In this document: positions 8,916 to 17,610 of the stretch, piece by piece
Position numbering within the stretch: the first letter of the stretch is position 1
Layout of the letters: the number at the start of each line of letters is the position of its first letter
Assembly (NCBI RefSeq): GCF_018069925.1
Contig: NZ_JAGPXB010000005.1
Span: 1 to 64,000 of the forward strand
Source: Flavobacterium erciyesense
GTDB lineage: Bacteria > Bacteroidota > Bacteroidia > Flavobacteriales > Flavobacteriaceae
Reading direction: 5' to 3'
DNA length: 64,000 nucleotides
The notes under the pieces: generated by a model
Told to the model about the DNA's origin: nothing
Databases searched by the model: none
What the model saw: the letters and a program-made list of their open reading frames with translations, nothing else
Made by a program: the position numbers and the translations under genes

Positions 8916-9455
8916 TTAGCTTGTAATCAAATACACGCCATCTTCGCCTTCCTGTTCTTTCCAGCTTACTTTTACTTTTTCGTTGTTGATGGCATCTACC
9001 TGCCTGCCCCTGTAATCGGGTTGAATTGGCAAATGCCTACTGAAACGTCTGTCTACAAGCACTAAAAGTTCAATTACTGATGGTCTCCCAAAAGATTGTA
9101 TTGCTGTTAATGCCGATCGAATACTACGACCAGTATAAAGTACATCGTCAATAAAAATTACTTTTTTATTTTCGACAATAAAATTGATCTTGGTTTTGTT
9201 TGCCTCAAGTGGTTTATCAGTTCTTCTAAAATCATCTCTAAAAAAAGTAATGTCCAGATAGCCTAACGCAATTGCAGGAGTCTTATATTCTTGTTCTAAG
9301 ATTCGTTTTAAACGCTCTGCCAAAAAAACACCTCGAGGTTGAATCCCTACTAGAATTGTATTTGAAAAATCTGAATGTTTTTCGATTAATTGACAAGCCA
9401 AACGATGCAGTATGATAGTAACTTCTTGTGCAGTAAGTAATACTTTTTGACTCAT
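8916..9455 (-). CDS. pyrR: Bifunctional pyr operon regulator / uracil phosphoribosyltransferase
   Basis: 179 residues from the ATG at 9455 (MSQKVLLTAQEV), the usual PyrR length. A longer open frame up to 9524 runs through the promoter box and is rejected. The PRPP-binding signature VIFIDDVLYTGRS lies at 99-111, with VGIQPRGVFLAERL before it and LVDRRFSRHLPIQPDYRGRQVDA after it, the latter typical of PyrR rather than other phosphoribosyltransferases. In Firmicutes PyrR binds leader RNA to attenuate the operon. Here the leader is only about 17 bases, too short for an attenuator before pyrR itself, so the enzymatic role may dominate or the RNA target lies elsewhere. Confidence 0.95.
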   Translation of the reverse strand: MSQKVLLTAQEVTIILHRLACQLIEKHSDFSNTILVGIQPRGVFLAERLKRILEQEYKTPAIALGYLDITFFRDDFRRTDKPLEANKTKINFIVENKKVIFIDDVLYTGRSIRSALTAIQSFGRPSVIELLVLVDRRFSRHLPIQPDYRGRQVDAINNEKVKVSWKEQEGEDGVYLITS

Positions 9456-9477
9456 AGTAATTAGGTAGATAGTTGTG

Positions 9478-9485
9478 CAAATATA
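9478..9485 (-). promoter_or_regulatory. -7 box (TATATTTG) for pyrR-pyrB
   Basis: A minus-strand TATATTTG places transcription start near 9473 and supports the pyrR start at 9455. Confidence 0.65.
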
Positions 9486-9656
9486 CAAATTCAAATTTAG
9501 CTTTTTGGTATTCAAAAGGGACAAAAAAGCGTAAAATATTTCCGAAAAAGCATTTTAAATAGAACAATCGTGTAAAAACCAAACAGAATTGTATAACCCA
9601 TATACTTATAAATCGATTACTTTTGATACTTCACTAACCATTAAAACCTCAGCCTT

Positions 9657-9830
9657 ATGTTTCAGCAAATATCAAGAGTCCTTACATTAGTACTCGTTTT
9701 ACTCACCATATCTAGTTGTTCCTTAATTGAAGGCATTTTTAAAGCGGGTGTTGGCGTAGGCATTTTTATTGTAGTAGCCATACTAGCCATATTAGCCTTT
9801 ATCATTTCAAGAATTTTAGGACGTAAATAG
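9657..9830 (+). CDS. Small 57-residue lipoprotein with a C-terminal membrane helix
   Basis: A short gene from ATG 9657 to TAG 9830. The product begins MFQQISRVLTLVLVLLTISSC, a good lipoprotein signal with Cys 21, followed by a glycine-rich segment (IFKAGVGVGIF) and a strongly hydrophobic helix up to IISRILGRK. Similar tiny proteins with a VGVGIF segment are common in flavobacteria, where some have been wrongly called phosphatidate cytidylyltransferase; no enzyme domain can fit in this length. A rho-independent hairpin follows within 12 bases. Hydrophobic content and a coherent lipobox make this a real gene, but its function is unknown. Confidence 0.75.
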   Translation: MFQQISRVLTLVLVLLTISSCSLIEGIFKAGVGVGIFIVVAILAILAFIISRILGRK

Positions 9831-9840
9831 AACCCAAATA

Positions 9841-9875
9841 AAAAACCCCAACGGCTATTGCAGTTGGGGTTTAAG
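9841..9875. terminator. Bidirectional terminator between the small lipoprotein and the ABC-F gene
   Basis: Stem AAACCCCAAC/GTTGGGGTTT (9843-9852 with 9863-9872), with A/T tracts on both sides, serves the converging genes. Confidence 0.8.
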
Positions 9876-9903
9876 TATTATTTTCTAGATAATTAGTTTG
9901 TAA

Positions 9904-11523
9904 TTAAACCGTATACATTTTAGTTCTTAATTCTTGAATTTTATCATCCTCAAGATACTCATCAAAGGTCATATAGCGATCGATTGCACCGTTTGGCGTA
10001 AGCTCTACTACTCTATTACCTACAGTTTGTGCAAACTCGTGATCATGTGTTGTAAAAATCACAGAACCTTTAAAGTTTTTAAGCGAGTTATTGAATGCTG
10101 TAATTGACTCCAAATCTAGGTGATTGGTTGGTTCATCTAACATCAAAATATTAGCACGCTCCATCATCATTCGAGATAACATACAACGCACTTTTTCTCC
10201 TCCTGACAATACTCTACTTGTTTTTAAAGCTTCTTCGCCAGAGAAAATCATTTTACCCAAAAATCCTCTGATAAAAACCTCATCGCGCTCCTCCTCAGTT
10301 TTAGCATATTGACGTAACCAATCGACTAAAGTCAAATCATTATCAAAAAAAGAATGATTTTCACTTGGTAAATAAGCTTGATTGGTAGTTACTCCCCAAT
10401 CGTATTTACCAGTATCAGCAACTTGATTGCCATTTAAAATTTCGTAAAAAGCTGTTGTAGCACGGGAATCTTTTGAGAAAAGAACAATCTTATCTCCTTT
10501 GGCCATATTCAAATCTACTCCTTTGAATAAAAGTTCACCATCTACAGTGGCGCTTAAATCTTGTACATTCAAAATTTGATCTCCTGCTTCGCGATCTTGA
10601 TCAAATATAATAGCAGGATACCTGCGGCTTGAAGGCTTGATTTCAGAAATATTTAATTTAGAAATCATTTTTTTACGAGAAGTAGCTTGTTTTGATTTAG
10701 CAACGTTGGCACTAAAACGACGAATAAACTCTTCTAACTCTTGCTTTTTCTCCTCTGCCTTTTTGTTTTGTTGTGCACGTTGTTTAGCAGCTAACTGACT
10801 AGACTCATACCAAAACGTGTAGTTTCCAGAATAGTGACTAATTTTATTAAAGTCGATATCAGAAATATGAGTACAAACTGCATCCAAAAAGTGTCGGTCG
10901 TGAGATACTACAATTACTGTATTTTCATAATTGGCCAAGAAATTTTCTAACCAAGCGATCGTTTCAAAGTCAAGATCGTTGGTAGGCTCATCCATAATCA
11001 ATAAATCAGGATTACCAAATAAAGCTTGTGCCAAAAGCACACGAACTTTCATCTTGCCCTCAAGATCAGCCATTAAAGTGTAATGACTATCCTCAGTAAT
11101 ACCTAAGTTAGACAACATGGCTGCGGCATCAGAGTCAGCATTCCAACCGTTCATTTCTTCAAATTGAACCTGCAATTCGCCAATTCTGTCAGCATTTTTA
11201 TCATTATAATCTAAATACAGCTCATCCATTTCTTTTTTAACGGCATACAGTACTTTGTTACCCATCATTACAGTTTCAAGAACGGTATGCTCATCAAACA
11301 TGTTGTGATTTTGGTTCAAAACAGACATACGCTTGCCTGGCTCTAAATGAATATGTCCAGAGGTTGGATCCATATCACCCGAAATTATTTTTAAAAAGGT
11401 AGATTTCCCAGCACCATTAGCACCAATCACACCATAAATATTTCCGTGCGTGAAAGTAGTGTTTACCTCGTCGAATAAAATTCGTTTGCCAAATTGAACT
11501 GATAAATTATTAACTGTTAACAT
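9904..11523 (-). CDS. ABC-F family ATPase (YbiT-like), ribosome-associated
   Basis: 539 residues from the ATG at 11523 (MLTVNNLSVQFGKR). The open frame reaches 11628, but that extension crosses the promoter box. There are two ABC domains without membrane segments, joined by a charged linker (about 240-300). NBD1 has an intact Walker A (GANGAGKS, 34-41) and Walker B (LLIMDEPTNDLD), but its signature is replaced by ADLEGKMKV (152-160). NBD2 has an intact signature LSGGEKVR (439-446) and Walker B (ILMLDEPTNHLD), but its P-loop is FSKDSRATT (349-357), lacking the glycines and lysine. ABC-F proteins bind the ribosomal E site and adjust translation. Only one of the two composite ATP sites looks catalytically complete. 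The antibiotic-resistance class is unlikely from the overall match. Confidence 0.92.
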   Translation of the reverse strand: MLTVNNLSVQFGKRILFDEVNTTFTHGNIYGVIGANGAGKSTFLKIISGDMDPTSGHIHLEPGKRMSVLNQNHNMFDEHTVLETVMMGNKVLYAVKKEMDELYLDYNDKNADRIGELQVQFEEMNGWNADSDAAAMLSNLGITEDSHYTLMADLEGKMKVRVLLAQALFGNPDLLIMDEPTNDLDFETIAWLENFLANYENTVIVVSHDRHFLDAVCTHISDIDFNKISHYSGNYTFWYESSQLAAKQRAQQNKKAEEKKQELEEFIRRFSANVAKSKQATSRKKMISKLNISEIKPSSRRYPAIIFDQDREAGDQILNVQDLSATVDGELLFKGVDLNMAKGDKIVLFSKDSRATTAFYEILNGNQVADTGKYDWGVTTNQAYLPSENHSFFDNDLTLVDWLRQYAKTEEERDEVFIRGFLGKMIFSGEEALKTSRVLSGGEKVRCMLSRMMMERANILMLDEPTNHLDLESITAFNNSLKNFKGSVIFTTHDHEFAQTVGNRVVELTPNGAIDRYMTFDEYLEDDKIQELRTKMYTV

Positions 11524-11547
11524 GAAGATCTGATTATAAATTTTTTG

Positions 11548-11555
11548 CAAAAATA
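11548..11555 (-). promoter_or_regulatory. -7 box (TATTTTTG) for the ABC-F gene
   Basis: A minus-strand TATTTTTG lies 25 bases before the ATG at 11523; this argues against the longer open frame. Confidence 0.6.
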
Positions 11556-12012
11556 CAAAAAAATACGGTTTAAAAACCATCAAAAAAAATGGAGCATATT
11601 CTATTACGATTGTCCGAAAAACCAACATTTCATTAAAATTGTTCTGTCAAAATGACAAATAGTTTTTAAAAACCAAAGCTCTTTTCTAGTTGAAAATCCA
11701 TCTTGTACAACATCAAAACTACAAAACAAAAGAGGTGCTTTACACGCGAGTTACTTGACACAAATTTACAGACGTAAATAATCACCAAATAATGATTCAA
11801 CTCATCTACAGTATCAGACTTACAATATTTATCTTAAGAAAAACAAATAAAAAGTTTGAAAAAAAAGCAGATATCTCGATTAAAAACTAGTTATTCAATA
11901 ATTATATTATTATTTCGTTCGATTAATTTTTTTTTAATTCACTTAACAAATATATTTACGCTTTGACAGCAACAAATACCTGCTATTTCTAATTTTAAAT
12001 TAATTAATACGT
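11556..12012. other. Intergenic region between divergent ABC-F and MFS genes
   Basis: AT-rich, without a credible gene. Toward the MFS gene the best promoter-like string is TACGCTTTG (about 11958), which has one extra base between TA and TTTG and is only a weak match. Long T/A tracts (around 11930) may bend the DNA. No operator palindrome was recognised. Confidence 0.35.
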
Positions 12013-13674
12013 ATGAACTCAGAACAAACAAAGTCTAATAATTCTGCCCTGTATACCCTGATTACAGTGTTCTTTTTTTGGGGATTTATTGGAGCATCAA
12101 ACGGAGTATTTATTCCATTTTGTAAAGCTAAATTTGGTTTAGACCAATTTCAAAGTCAATTAATCGATTTCGCTTTTTATGGAGCCTATTATATTGGAGC
12201 CTTGCTACTTTTTATATTTAGTAGCATTGCCAAAAAAGATATTTTGAACGGTTGGGGATTTAAAAAAGGAATTATTTACGGCTTATTGATTAGCACTTTT
12301 GGCGCTTTATTAATGATTTTAGCCGTTACGCAAGGAAGTTATTTGTTTATTCTTGGGGCCTTATTTATTGTTGCGCTAGGTTTTTCATTGCAGCAAACCT
12401 CTGCTCAACCTTTTGCAGCATCTTTGGGAGAAGCACATACAGCATCCAGCAGATTAAACCTTGCAGGAGGTATAAATTCATTAGGAACAACTATTGGTCC
12501 AATTGTAGTTTCGATTGCGTTGTTTGGGGTAATTGCAGGTGTAAACATTGAAGAATACGCCCAAAGACCTGATTCATTAGACTCTATGCGAATTTTGTAC
12601 GTTTTTGTAGGAGGATTGTTTTTACTTGCAGCTGCTTTATTTCAATTTTCAAAAAAATTACCTTCAGGTAAAAGTGATTCTACTTTTGAAACAGCAAGTA
12701 AAGCCATGAAAACATTAATCGGTATTACAGTAATCTTAGTTGCTGTGTTTGCTTATATCTTCTCTCGTTATGAAGATCCTGAATTCATCACAAGATTTAT
12801 CGAAAACAAAGAAAAAGATTTCTTAGGCTTGGGTCTAACCGTTTCTACTTTATTAATTGTTGTTGTTGGTCTTTTGTATGCTAACACAACTGCACAAAAA
12901 AATCCTGAGGGTTGGGGAGCAATGAAATACCCTCAATTGGTTCTGGGAATGTTGGCTTTATTTGCTTACGTAGGCGTAGAAGTTACAATTGGAAGTAACT
13001 TGGGTGAATTATTAGTAACTCCTAATTTCGGTTCAATTGAAGGACCTGGATTAGCGCCTTACATGTCTATGTATTGGGGAAGTTTAATGATTGGTCGTTG
13101 GGCTGGTGCGATTACTGTTTTTAATCCATCGTCTCAAGTGAAAAAAATATTATTAATCGTTGTTCCTTATATTGCCTTTGGAGTTGTACTAACTGCTAAT
13201 GCTATTTCAGGACAAGATGTAACGCCGCTTTATGCTTACGCTTTTGTAATTTTATTTCAAGTTGCTGGATTCTTTTTAGGAAAAGATCAACCATCAAGAA
13301 CTTTAATGATTTTTGGTTTAATGGGAATGACAGCCATGCTAATCGGTTTATTCACCACCGGTACTATTGCTATTTTTGCTTTTATGAGCGGTGGTTTATT
13401 CCTAAGCATTATGTGGCCGTCTATCTTCTCATTAGCTATTGCTGGATTAGGAAAATATACTTCACAAGGGTCTGCATTCTTAGTGATGATGATTTTGGGT
13501 GGTGGAATTATCCCGCCATTACAGGGTAAACTAGCCGATATTATTGGTATTCATACCTCCTACTTTATTCCGGTACTTTGCTTTGCATTCATTGCATTCT
13601 ACGGCTGGAAAGTGATTGGTATTTTAGAAAAACAAGGAATAGGAAAAGAAATAGAAGTTGGCGGCGGACACTAA
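12013..13674 (+). CDS. Sugar MFS transporter, FucP/GluP-like, with enlarged central region
   Basis: 553 residues, against about 410-440 for FucP or GluP. The N-terminal half begins [23 protein letters not shown] and contains the family segment [18 protein letters not shown] and [15 protein letters not shown]. The C-terminal half has [33 protein letters not shown] and [16 protein letters not shown]. These match the fucose/glucose:H+ symporter family in the inner membrane. The extra length is a central block (about 215-300) with two more hydrophobic helices ([13 protein letters not shown] and [18 protein letters not shown]), so about 14 helices are predicted. Substrate is probably a hexose. It stands alone, closed by a strong terminator, opposite an fsa gene. 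Confidence 0.88.
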   Translation: MNSEQTKSNNSALYTLITVFFFWGFIGASNGVFIPFCKAKFGLDQFQSQLIDFAFYGAYYIGALLLFIFSSIAKKDILNGWGFKKGIIYGLLISTFGALLMILAVTQGSYLFILGALFIVALGFSLQQTSAQPFAASLGEAHTASSRLNLAGGINSLGTTIGPIVVSIALFGVIAGVNIEEYAQRPDSLDSMRILYVFVGGLFLLAAALFQFSKKLPSGKSDSTFETASKAMKTLIGITVILVAVFAYIFSRYEDPEFITRFIENKEKDFLGLGLTVSTLLIVVVGLLYANTTAQKNPEGWGAMKYPQLVLGMLALFAYVGVEVTIGSNLGELLVTPNFGSIEGPGLAPYMSMYWGSLMIGRWAGAITVFNPSSQVKKILLIVVPYIAFGVVLTANAISGQDVTPLYAYAFVILFQVAGFFLGKDQPSRTLMIFGLMGMTAMLIGLFTTGTIAIFAFMSGGLFLSIMWPSIFSLAIAGLGKYTSQGSAFLVMMILGGGIIPPLQGKLADIIGIHTSYFIPVLCFAFIAFYGWKVIGILEKQGIGKEIEVGGGH

Positions 13675-13706
13675 TTCCCAAAAAAACTAACCAAAATCAA
13701 ACCAAC

Positions 13707-13745
13707 AAAAAATCCCATTTGCCGCGGCGAATGGGATTTTTTTAT
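13707..13745. terminator. Bidirectional terminator between the sugar permease and fsa
   Basis: Stem AAATCCCATT / AATGGGATTT with a GC-rich inner GCCGCGGC, and A/T tracts on both sides, between converging genes. Confidence 0.88.
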
Positions 13746-13784
13746 TTCATCCAGTGTGACTAAAAAGTGTACACCGAAAATGTT

Positions 13785-14441
13785 TTATTTATTTCCTTTC
13801 TCGAAATCAGCAACAAACTGAGCCAAACCAATATCGGTTAAAGGGTGTTTTAATAAACCGTAAATTGCAGATAACGGGCCGGTCATTACATCAGCACCAA
13901 TTTTAGCACAATTTACAATATGCATTGTATGACGGACTGAGGCAGCTAATATTTGAGTTTCGTAACCGTAATTATCGTAAACCAAACGAATCTCTTCAAT
14001 CAATGCCAAACCATCTGTTGATACATCATCCAAACGTCCTACAAATGGAGACACATAAGTTGCTCCCGCTTTAGCAGCTAAAATAGCTTGCCCAACAGAA
14101 AACACCAAAGTAACATTCGTCTTAATTCCTTTATCTGAGAAATATTTAGCAGCCATAACCCCTTCTTTGGTCATTGGTAATTTTACCACAATTTGGTCAT
14201 GTAAGTCAGCAAGCTCCTCACCCTCTTTAACCATACCCTCGTAATCAAGAGCATTTACCTCAGCACTTACGTCACCTTCAACAAGGTTACAAATGTCAAC
14301 ATAATGCTTTAAAATATTGTTTTTACCTGTAATTCCCTCTTTTGCCATCAATGACGGATTGGTAGTTACCCCATCCAAAACACCTAATGCTTGCGCCTCT
14401 TTAATTTGAGCTAAATTAGCTGTGTCAATAAAAAATTTCAT
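13785..14441 (-). CDS. fsa: Fructose-6-phosphate aldolase / small transaldolase (TalC-FSA family)
   Basis: 218 residues, the short transaldolase class. The N-terminus [16 protein letters not shown] and [14 protein letters not shown] are family signatures; the Schiff-base lysine is Lys 87 in [10 protein letters not shown], and [23 protein letters not shown] forms the phosphate-binding end. In most bacteria with this form the main activity is transaldolase of the pentose phosphate pathway, whereas E. coli FsaA cleaves fructose 6-phosphate. Sequence alone does not decide, though for Bacteroidetes transaldolase activity is likely. The upstream gap carries a structured repeat (14478-14565). Confidence 0.93.
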   Translation of the reverse strand: MKFFIDTANLAQIKEAQALGVLDGVTTNPSLMAKEGITGKNNILKHYVDICNLVEGDVSAEVNALDYEGMVKEGEELADLHDQIVVKLPMTKEGVMAAKYFSDKGIKTNVTLVFSVGQAILAAKAGATYVSPFVGRLDDVSTDGLALIEEIRLVYDNYGYETQILAASVRHTMHIVNCAKIGADVMTGPLSAIYGLLKHPLTDIGLAQFVADFEKGNK

Positions 14442-14477
14442 AATTGTTGTATATTTAATTGTGTGTTATTACTCTTT

Positions 14478-14565
14478 TGGGCGTTACCCTCCGCAAAGCT
14501 ACGGGTCGTGCTTTTCGCTGTATCCTCGCAAAAAAAGCGAGGGATGCCGCTACAATCACTAACGC
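14478..14565 (-). repeat. Structured intergenic repeat, copy A
   Basis: Outer inverted ends GCGTTA (14481-14486) and TAACGC (14560-14565) enclose two hairpins: ACCC/GGGT and CCTCGC/GCGAGG around an A7 loop. The core words (GGTCG, CGCTG-ATC, CCGCT-CAATC) recur in copy C at 55441-55545 and partly in copies B and D. It sits upstream of fsa in the same orientation as copies B and D relative to their genes. Confidence 0.7.
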
Positions 14566-14587
14566 ATAACTACTGCAAAACTACAAT

Positions 14588-15430
14588 TTAGAATCTGAAT
14601 TTAGCTCCAATCGCCAAATCTATTCTCCATAAATTTTCATACTCTTCCTCGTTAAGCTTAATAGTTTGGGTAGAGCCATCTTCGTAAGTATATTTCAATT
14701 TTTTGAGAACCGCTCCTGCAAAATTTAGCTGAGGCCCAATTAATAAATTAGGACGCAATCTAAAATGGTAACTAAAACCTCCCACCATTCCAACATCACC
14801 ACCTGTTATTTTTAGCGGACTACCTACTACTGAAGCATCATTACGGTAACCCATATAACCCAATGCAATCTCTAAACTAGCTTCACCCAAGCGTGCACTT
14901 GCGTTATCAGAAATAATAAATGACGGCCCAACAAACGTTATTTTAATGTCATCAGCAATATCACCACTTACAAAATTACCGTCACCAAAATCAATAATTT
15001 GATTGCGCAATATTGCATCCGCACGGAACACATTATATTTTAAACCAACACCACTTGATTCATTAGTTATATAATAGGCAGCTATATCAAAGCTACTTCC
15101 TGACTTTAACTCTTTATAATATTTTTTTTCTTGCGCAGTTAAATTATCTGGCGAAGCTGCAACTCTCCAACTCTTTGCTAAATTAGCCATTAGTAAAAAT
15201 TTGGGGTTTTTAGTCTTTTCTACAACAGATTTAATTTCAGTTGAAGAAAAATCAGTCATGGAATTTGCAAATGGATTACTTTTGATGCTGTCAATTTGAG
15301 GCGTTATCACATTAGTGATAAGAGTAGCTTTTTCTCTCTGAACAAAATTAACGTTGGTTGTAGCATCAATTTGTTGAGCAGTAGCCATAGTAAAAAACGG
15401 AAAAAACAATAGTGCTTTTCTAAAGTCCAT
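14588..15430 (-). CDS. Secreted outer-membrane beta-barrel-like protein, unknown function
   Basis: 280 residues with a signal peptide (MDFRKALLFFPFFTMATAQQ). The first third is polar and partly helical; the rest alternates short hydrophobic strands with glycine turns (SGVGLKYNVFRADAI, ITFVGPSFIISD, LEIALGYMGYR, GMVGGFSYHFRLRPNLLIGPQLNF) and ends IDLAIGAKFRF, with an aromatic C-terminal residue as in outer membrane barrels. It lies 10 bases behind the SDR gene on the same strand, so both are one transcript. I do not recognise a named family. Confidence 0.7.
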   Translation of the reverse strand: MDFRKALLFFPFFTMATAQQIDATTNVNFVQREKATLITNVITPQIDSIKSNPFANSMTDFSSTEIKSVVEKTKNPKFLLMANLAKSWRVAASPDNLTAQEKKYYKELKSGSSFDIAAYYITNESSGVGLKYNVFRADAILRNQIIDFGDGNFVSGDIADDIKITFVGPSFIISDNASARLGEASLEIALGYMGYRNDASVVGSPLKITGGDVGMVGGFSYHFRLRPNLLIGPQLNFAGAVLKKLKYTYEDGSTQTIKLNEEEYENLWRIDLAIGAKFRF

Positions 15431-15440
15431 ATGTAGATAT

Positions 15441-16244
15441 TTATAAGTTATAATGATTCATTAGCATTTTCTCGTATACCTTATCAGGAAGTATTCGCTT
15501 GAGTACGATACTGAATTTTTGTAAAAACGCACCTACCTTATAATGTCCTTTTGGACTTGGCGCAGAAATAATAGCATAGACAGCTTCTGCCATTTGATTG
15601 GGATTACTTCCCGTATCCACGTGCGTATCCATAGTCTCTAAAGTTTTCTTATATGGCAACTCATAAGGCGAACCCGAAATTATAGGCGCATGATACCTTC
15701 CAGAAGCTATATTGGTAGCAAAATCCCCTGGTGCCACATTGGTTATCTGTACTCCAAAAGATTTAACCTCCATACGCAAAGCTTCGGTTATCAACTCTAA
15801 AGCTCCTTTTGAAGCCGAATAAATACTGCGATAGGGCAAACCCATATAGCCCGCAATAGAAGTAATATTGATTATCAAGCCTGATTTTTGAGCTCGCATT
15901 TGCGGCAAAGCGGCTTTCATTACTTCAATTGGTCCAAAAAAATTAGTCTCGAAATTATTTTTGATTTCCTCCATCGGGATTTCTTCCAAAGGACCTGTGA
16001 TTCCAACTCCAGCATTATTAATCACTACATCAATTCGTCCAGCCAACTTAATAACCTCTGCAACTGCTGCATGAATTGAGTCGGCATTTCTCACATCTAA
16101 TTGTAATAATGGAAAAACAGAATTTCGAATGTTCTTCGGATTTCTACTAGTTCCAAACACCACAAAGTCTTTTTCATGTAAAAATTCGCCTATTGATTTA
16201 CCAATTCCTGATGATGCGCCTGTGATCAATACTACTTTTTTCAT
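15441..16244 (-). CDS. Short-chain dehydrogenase/reductase
   Basis: 267 residues from the ATG at 16244 (MKKVVLITGASSGIG); a longer frame to 16274 adds ten residues that do not fit the family. The cofactor motif TGASSGIG is at 9-15, NNAG at 76-79, a catalytic Ser in INITSIAG near 129, and YSASK at 142-146 (Tyr 142, Lys 146). The basic residue after the second strand (GTSR) suggests NADP(H). This is a classical SDR of the oxidoreductase type; the substrate cannot be read. Promoted upstream, it leads into the barrel-protein gene. Confidence 0.92.
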   Translation of the reverse strand: MKKVVLITGASSGIGKSIGEFLHEKDFVVFGTSRNPKNIRNSVFPLLQLDVRNADSIHAAVAEVIKLAGRIDVVINNAGVGITGPLEEIPMEEIKNNFETNFFGPIEVMKAALPQMRAQKSGLIINITSIAGYMGLPYRSIYSASKGALELITEALRMEVKSFGVQITNVAPGDFATNIASGRYHAPIISGSPYELPYKKTLETMDTHVDTGSNPNQMAEAVYAIISAPSPKGHYKVGAFLQKFSIVLKRILPDKVYEKMLMNHYNL

Positions 16245-16266
16245 TGGTGTTTTGTTGTTGCTAGAA

Positions 16267-16295
16267 AGGTCCAAAAATAAAAAAATCCTCCGTAA
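16267..16295 (-). terminator. Possible weak terminator of the SRP RNA
   Basis: On the minus strand, TCCTT-ACG-GAGGA is followed by seven T, about 50 bases after the RNA. The stem is only five pairs. Confidence 0.35.
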
Positions 16296-16344
16296 GGAAG
16301 ACTATATAATGAAGTGAATTTCGGAAAGTAAATAAAATAAAAAA

Positions 16345-16439
16345 TGGCAAGCGACCTACATCGCACCGCTCAACCACGTACCCTTGCTATGTTCCCATCC
16401 TGGGGGAGTCTGCAGGAGCTGGTCGTGTAGGACTTGCCG
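16345..16439 (-). ncRNA. ffs: Signal recognition particle RNA, small bacterial type
   Basis: Read on the minus strand this is a long hairpin closed by GGCAAG(T)/(C)TTGCC (16432-16438 with 16346-16351). The tip is the diagnostic Ffh-binding domain: CCAGG-ATG-GGAA-CAT-AGCAAGG, that is a GGAA tetraloop, the AGCA/CAGG symmetric loop, and the adjoining conserved pairs. With Ffh it directs nascent membrane proteins to FtsY and SecYEG. Length of about 95 is right for the small class. A near-perfect flavobacterial promoter ends six bases before it. There is no coding sequence on either strand. Confidence 0.95.
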
Positions 16440-16442
16440 GTG

Positions 16443-16450
16443 CAAATATA
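16443..16450 (-). promoter_or_regulatory. -7 box (TATATTTG) of the SRP RNA gene
   Basis: The minus strand reads TTG, 19 bases, TATATTTG; both elements and spacing match the Bacteroidetes housekeeping promoter, and the RNA begins a few bases later. Confidence 0.8.
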
Positions 16451-16527
16451 CAACCTTTTTATATTTTCGCAAGAGCTTTACCTATTAAAAATAACGTTGT
16501 ATATTGCTTCAACAAAAAATAGATCTC

Positions 16528-17604
16528 ATGAAAAAACATAACTTCCTATCTGTCATTTTATTAAGCATAGCATTAACAAATTGCGGCGATACAAAAAAAG
16601 ATTCAAATACTTTGTTTTCCTTTGATAGCAGCAAATTAAAAGAGCAATACACCCCAAAAGAATCGGCTTCATTAACACTTTTGAACAAGGACAATAAAGC
16701 AATTGACAGCATTGTTTATTATGTAAACGATAAAAAAATAGCAACCAAAAAAGATACTACAGCCCTGCCATTGGTATTACAAGACCAAAAACTAGGTTAC
16801 CAAACCATTAAAGCTTTGGTTTATTTTGAAGGACAAAATACTGAAGCAACCACTCGCATCGAGCTAGTCTCAGATATACAACCTAAATTGTTAAAATATA
16901 CCATCGTAAACACCTACCCTCATGACACGGCTGCCTATACACAAGGCTTAGAGTTTTATCGCGATACTTTATACGAAGGGACAGGAAATGGATCAGGAAA
17001 CAGCACGGGAATAAAAGGGATTTCGAGCTTACGCAAAACCAATTACAAAACCGGCGAAGTGTATAAAAAAGTAGAACTCGCAGAGCAGTATTTTGGTGAA
17101 GGCATTACCATTTTAAACAATAAAGTATACCAATTAACTTGGCAAAATGGCGAAGCTTATATGTACAATGCCGACACTTTTGCTAAAGAAAAAACTTTTC
17201 CTTACCATAAAAAAATGGAAGGTTGGGGATTGGTAAATGACGGGACTAACTTATACATGACCGACAGTTCAGAGACAATTCATATTTTAAACCCTGCTAC
17301 TTTTCAACCAATTGATCAAATTCATGTTTACTCGCTAAACTCTAAAGTTGCAGCGGTAAACGAACTCGAATGGATCAACGGGAAAATATACGGAAACGTG
17401 TATCAAAAAGATGCAATCGCAGTGATAAACCCTAAGAACGGAGCCGTAGAAGCCATCATTAATTTAGCCGATTTAAAAAAGAAAATCACACAATTACCAG
17501 ATACTGATGTGCTAAACGGAATTGCTTACAACCCAAAAACCAAAACTATTTTTGTTACTGGAAAAAACTGGGATAAAATGTTTGAAATCAAAGTAACAGA
17601 ATAA
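16528..17604 (+). CDS. Glutaminyl-peptide cyclotransferase, lipoprotein
   Basis: 358 residues from ATG 16528; an upstream TTG adds eight unlikely residues. The lipoprotein signal MKKHNFLSVILLSIALTNC carries lipidated Cys 19. Residues about 120-358 match the plant/bacterial-type glutamine cyclotransferase, a five-bladed propeller that turns N-terminal Gln into pyroglutamate. Marks are YTQGLEFYRDTLYEGTG, GEGITILNNKVYQLTW, MEGWGLVNDGTNLYMTD, NELEWINGKIYGNVY, and LNGIAYNPKTKTIFVTGKNW. The N-terminal ~100 residues form a separate sandwich-like region. Only six bases precede hutI, implying a shared transcript. Pyroglutamate formation is relevant because many T9SS products begin with Gln after signal cleavage. 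Confidence 0.9.
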   Translation: MKKHNFLSVILLSIALTNCGDTKKDSNTLFSFDSSKLKEQYTPKESASLTLLNKDNKAIDSIVYYVNDKKIATKKDTTALPLVLQDQKLGYQTIKALVYFEGQNTEATTRIELVSDIQPKLLKYTIVNTYPHDTAAYTQGLEFYRDTLYEGTGNGSGNSTGIKGISSLRKTNYKTGEVYKKVELAEQYFGEGITILNNKVYQLTWQNGEAYMYNADTFAKEKTFPYHKKMEGWGLVNDGTNLYMTDSSETIHILNPATFQPIDQIHVYSLNSKVAAVNELEWINGKIYGNVYQKDAIAVINPKNGAVEAIINLADLKKKITQLPDTDVLNGIAYNPKTKTIFVTGKNWDKMFEIKVTE

Positions 17605-17610
17605 TTACTT

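Noticed and set aside
11958..11966. TACGCTTTG as MFS promoter
   Set aside because: It has three bases between TA and TTTG, not two; kept only as a weak possibility.
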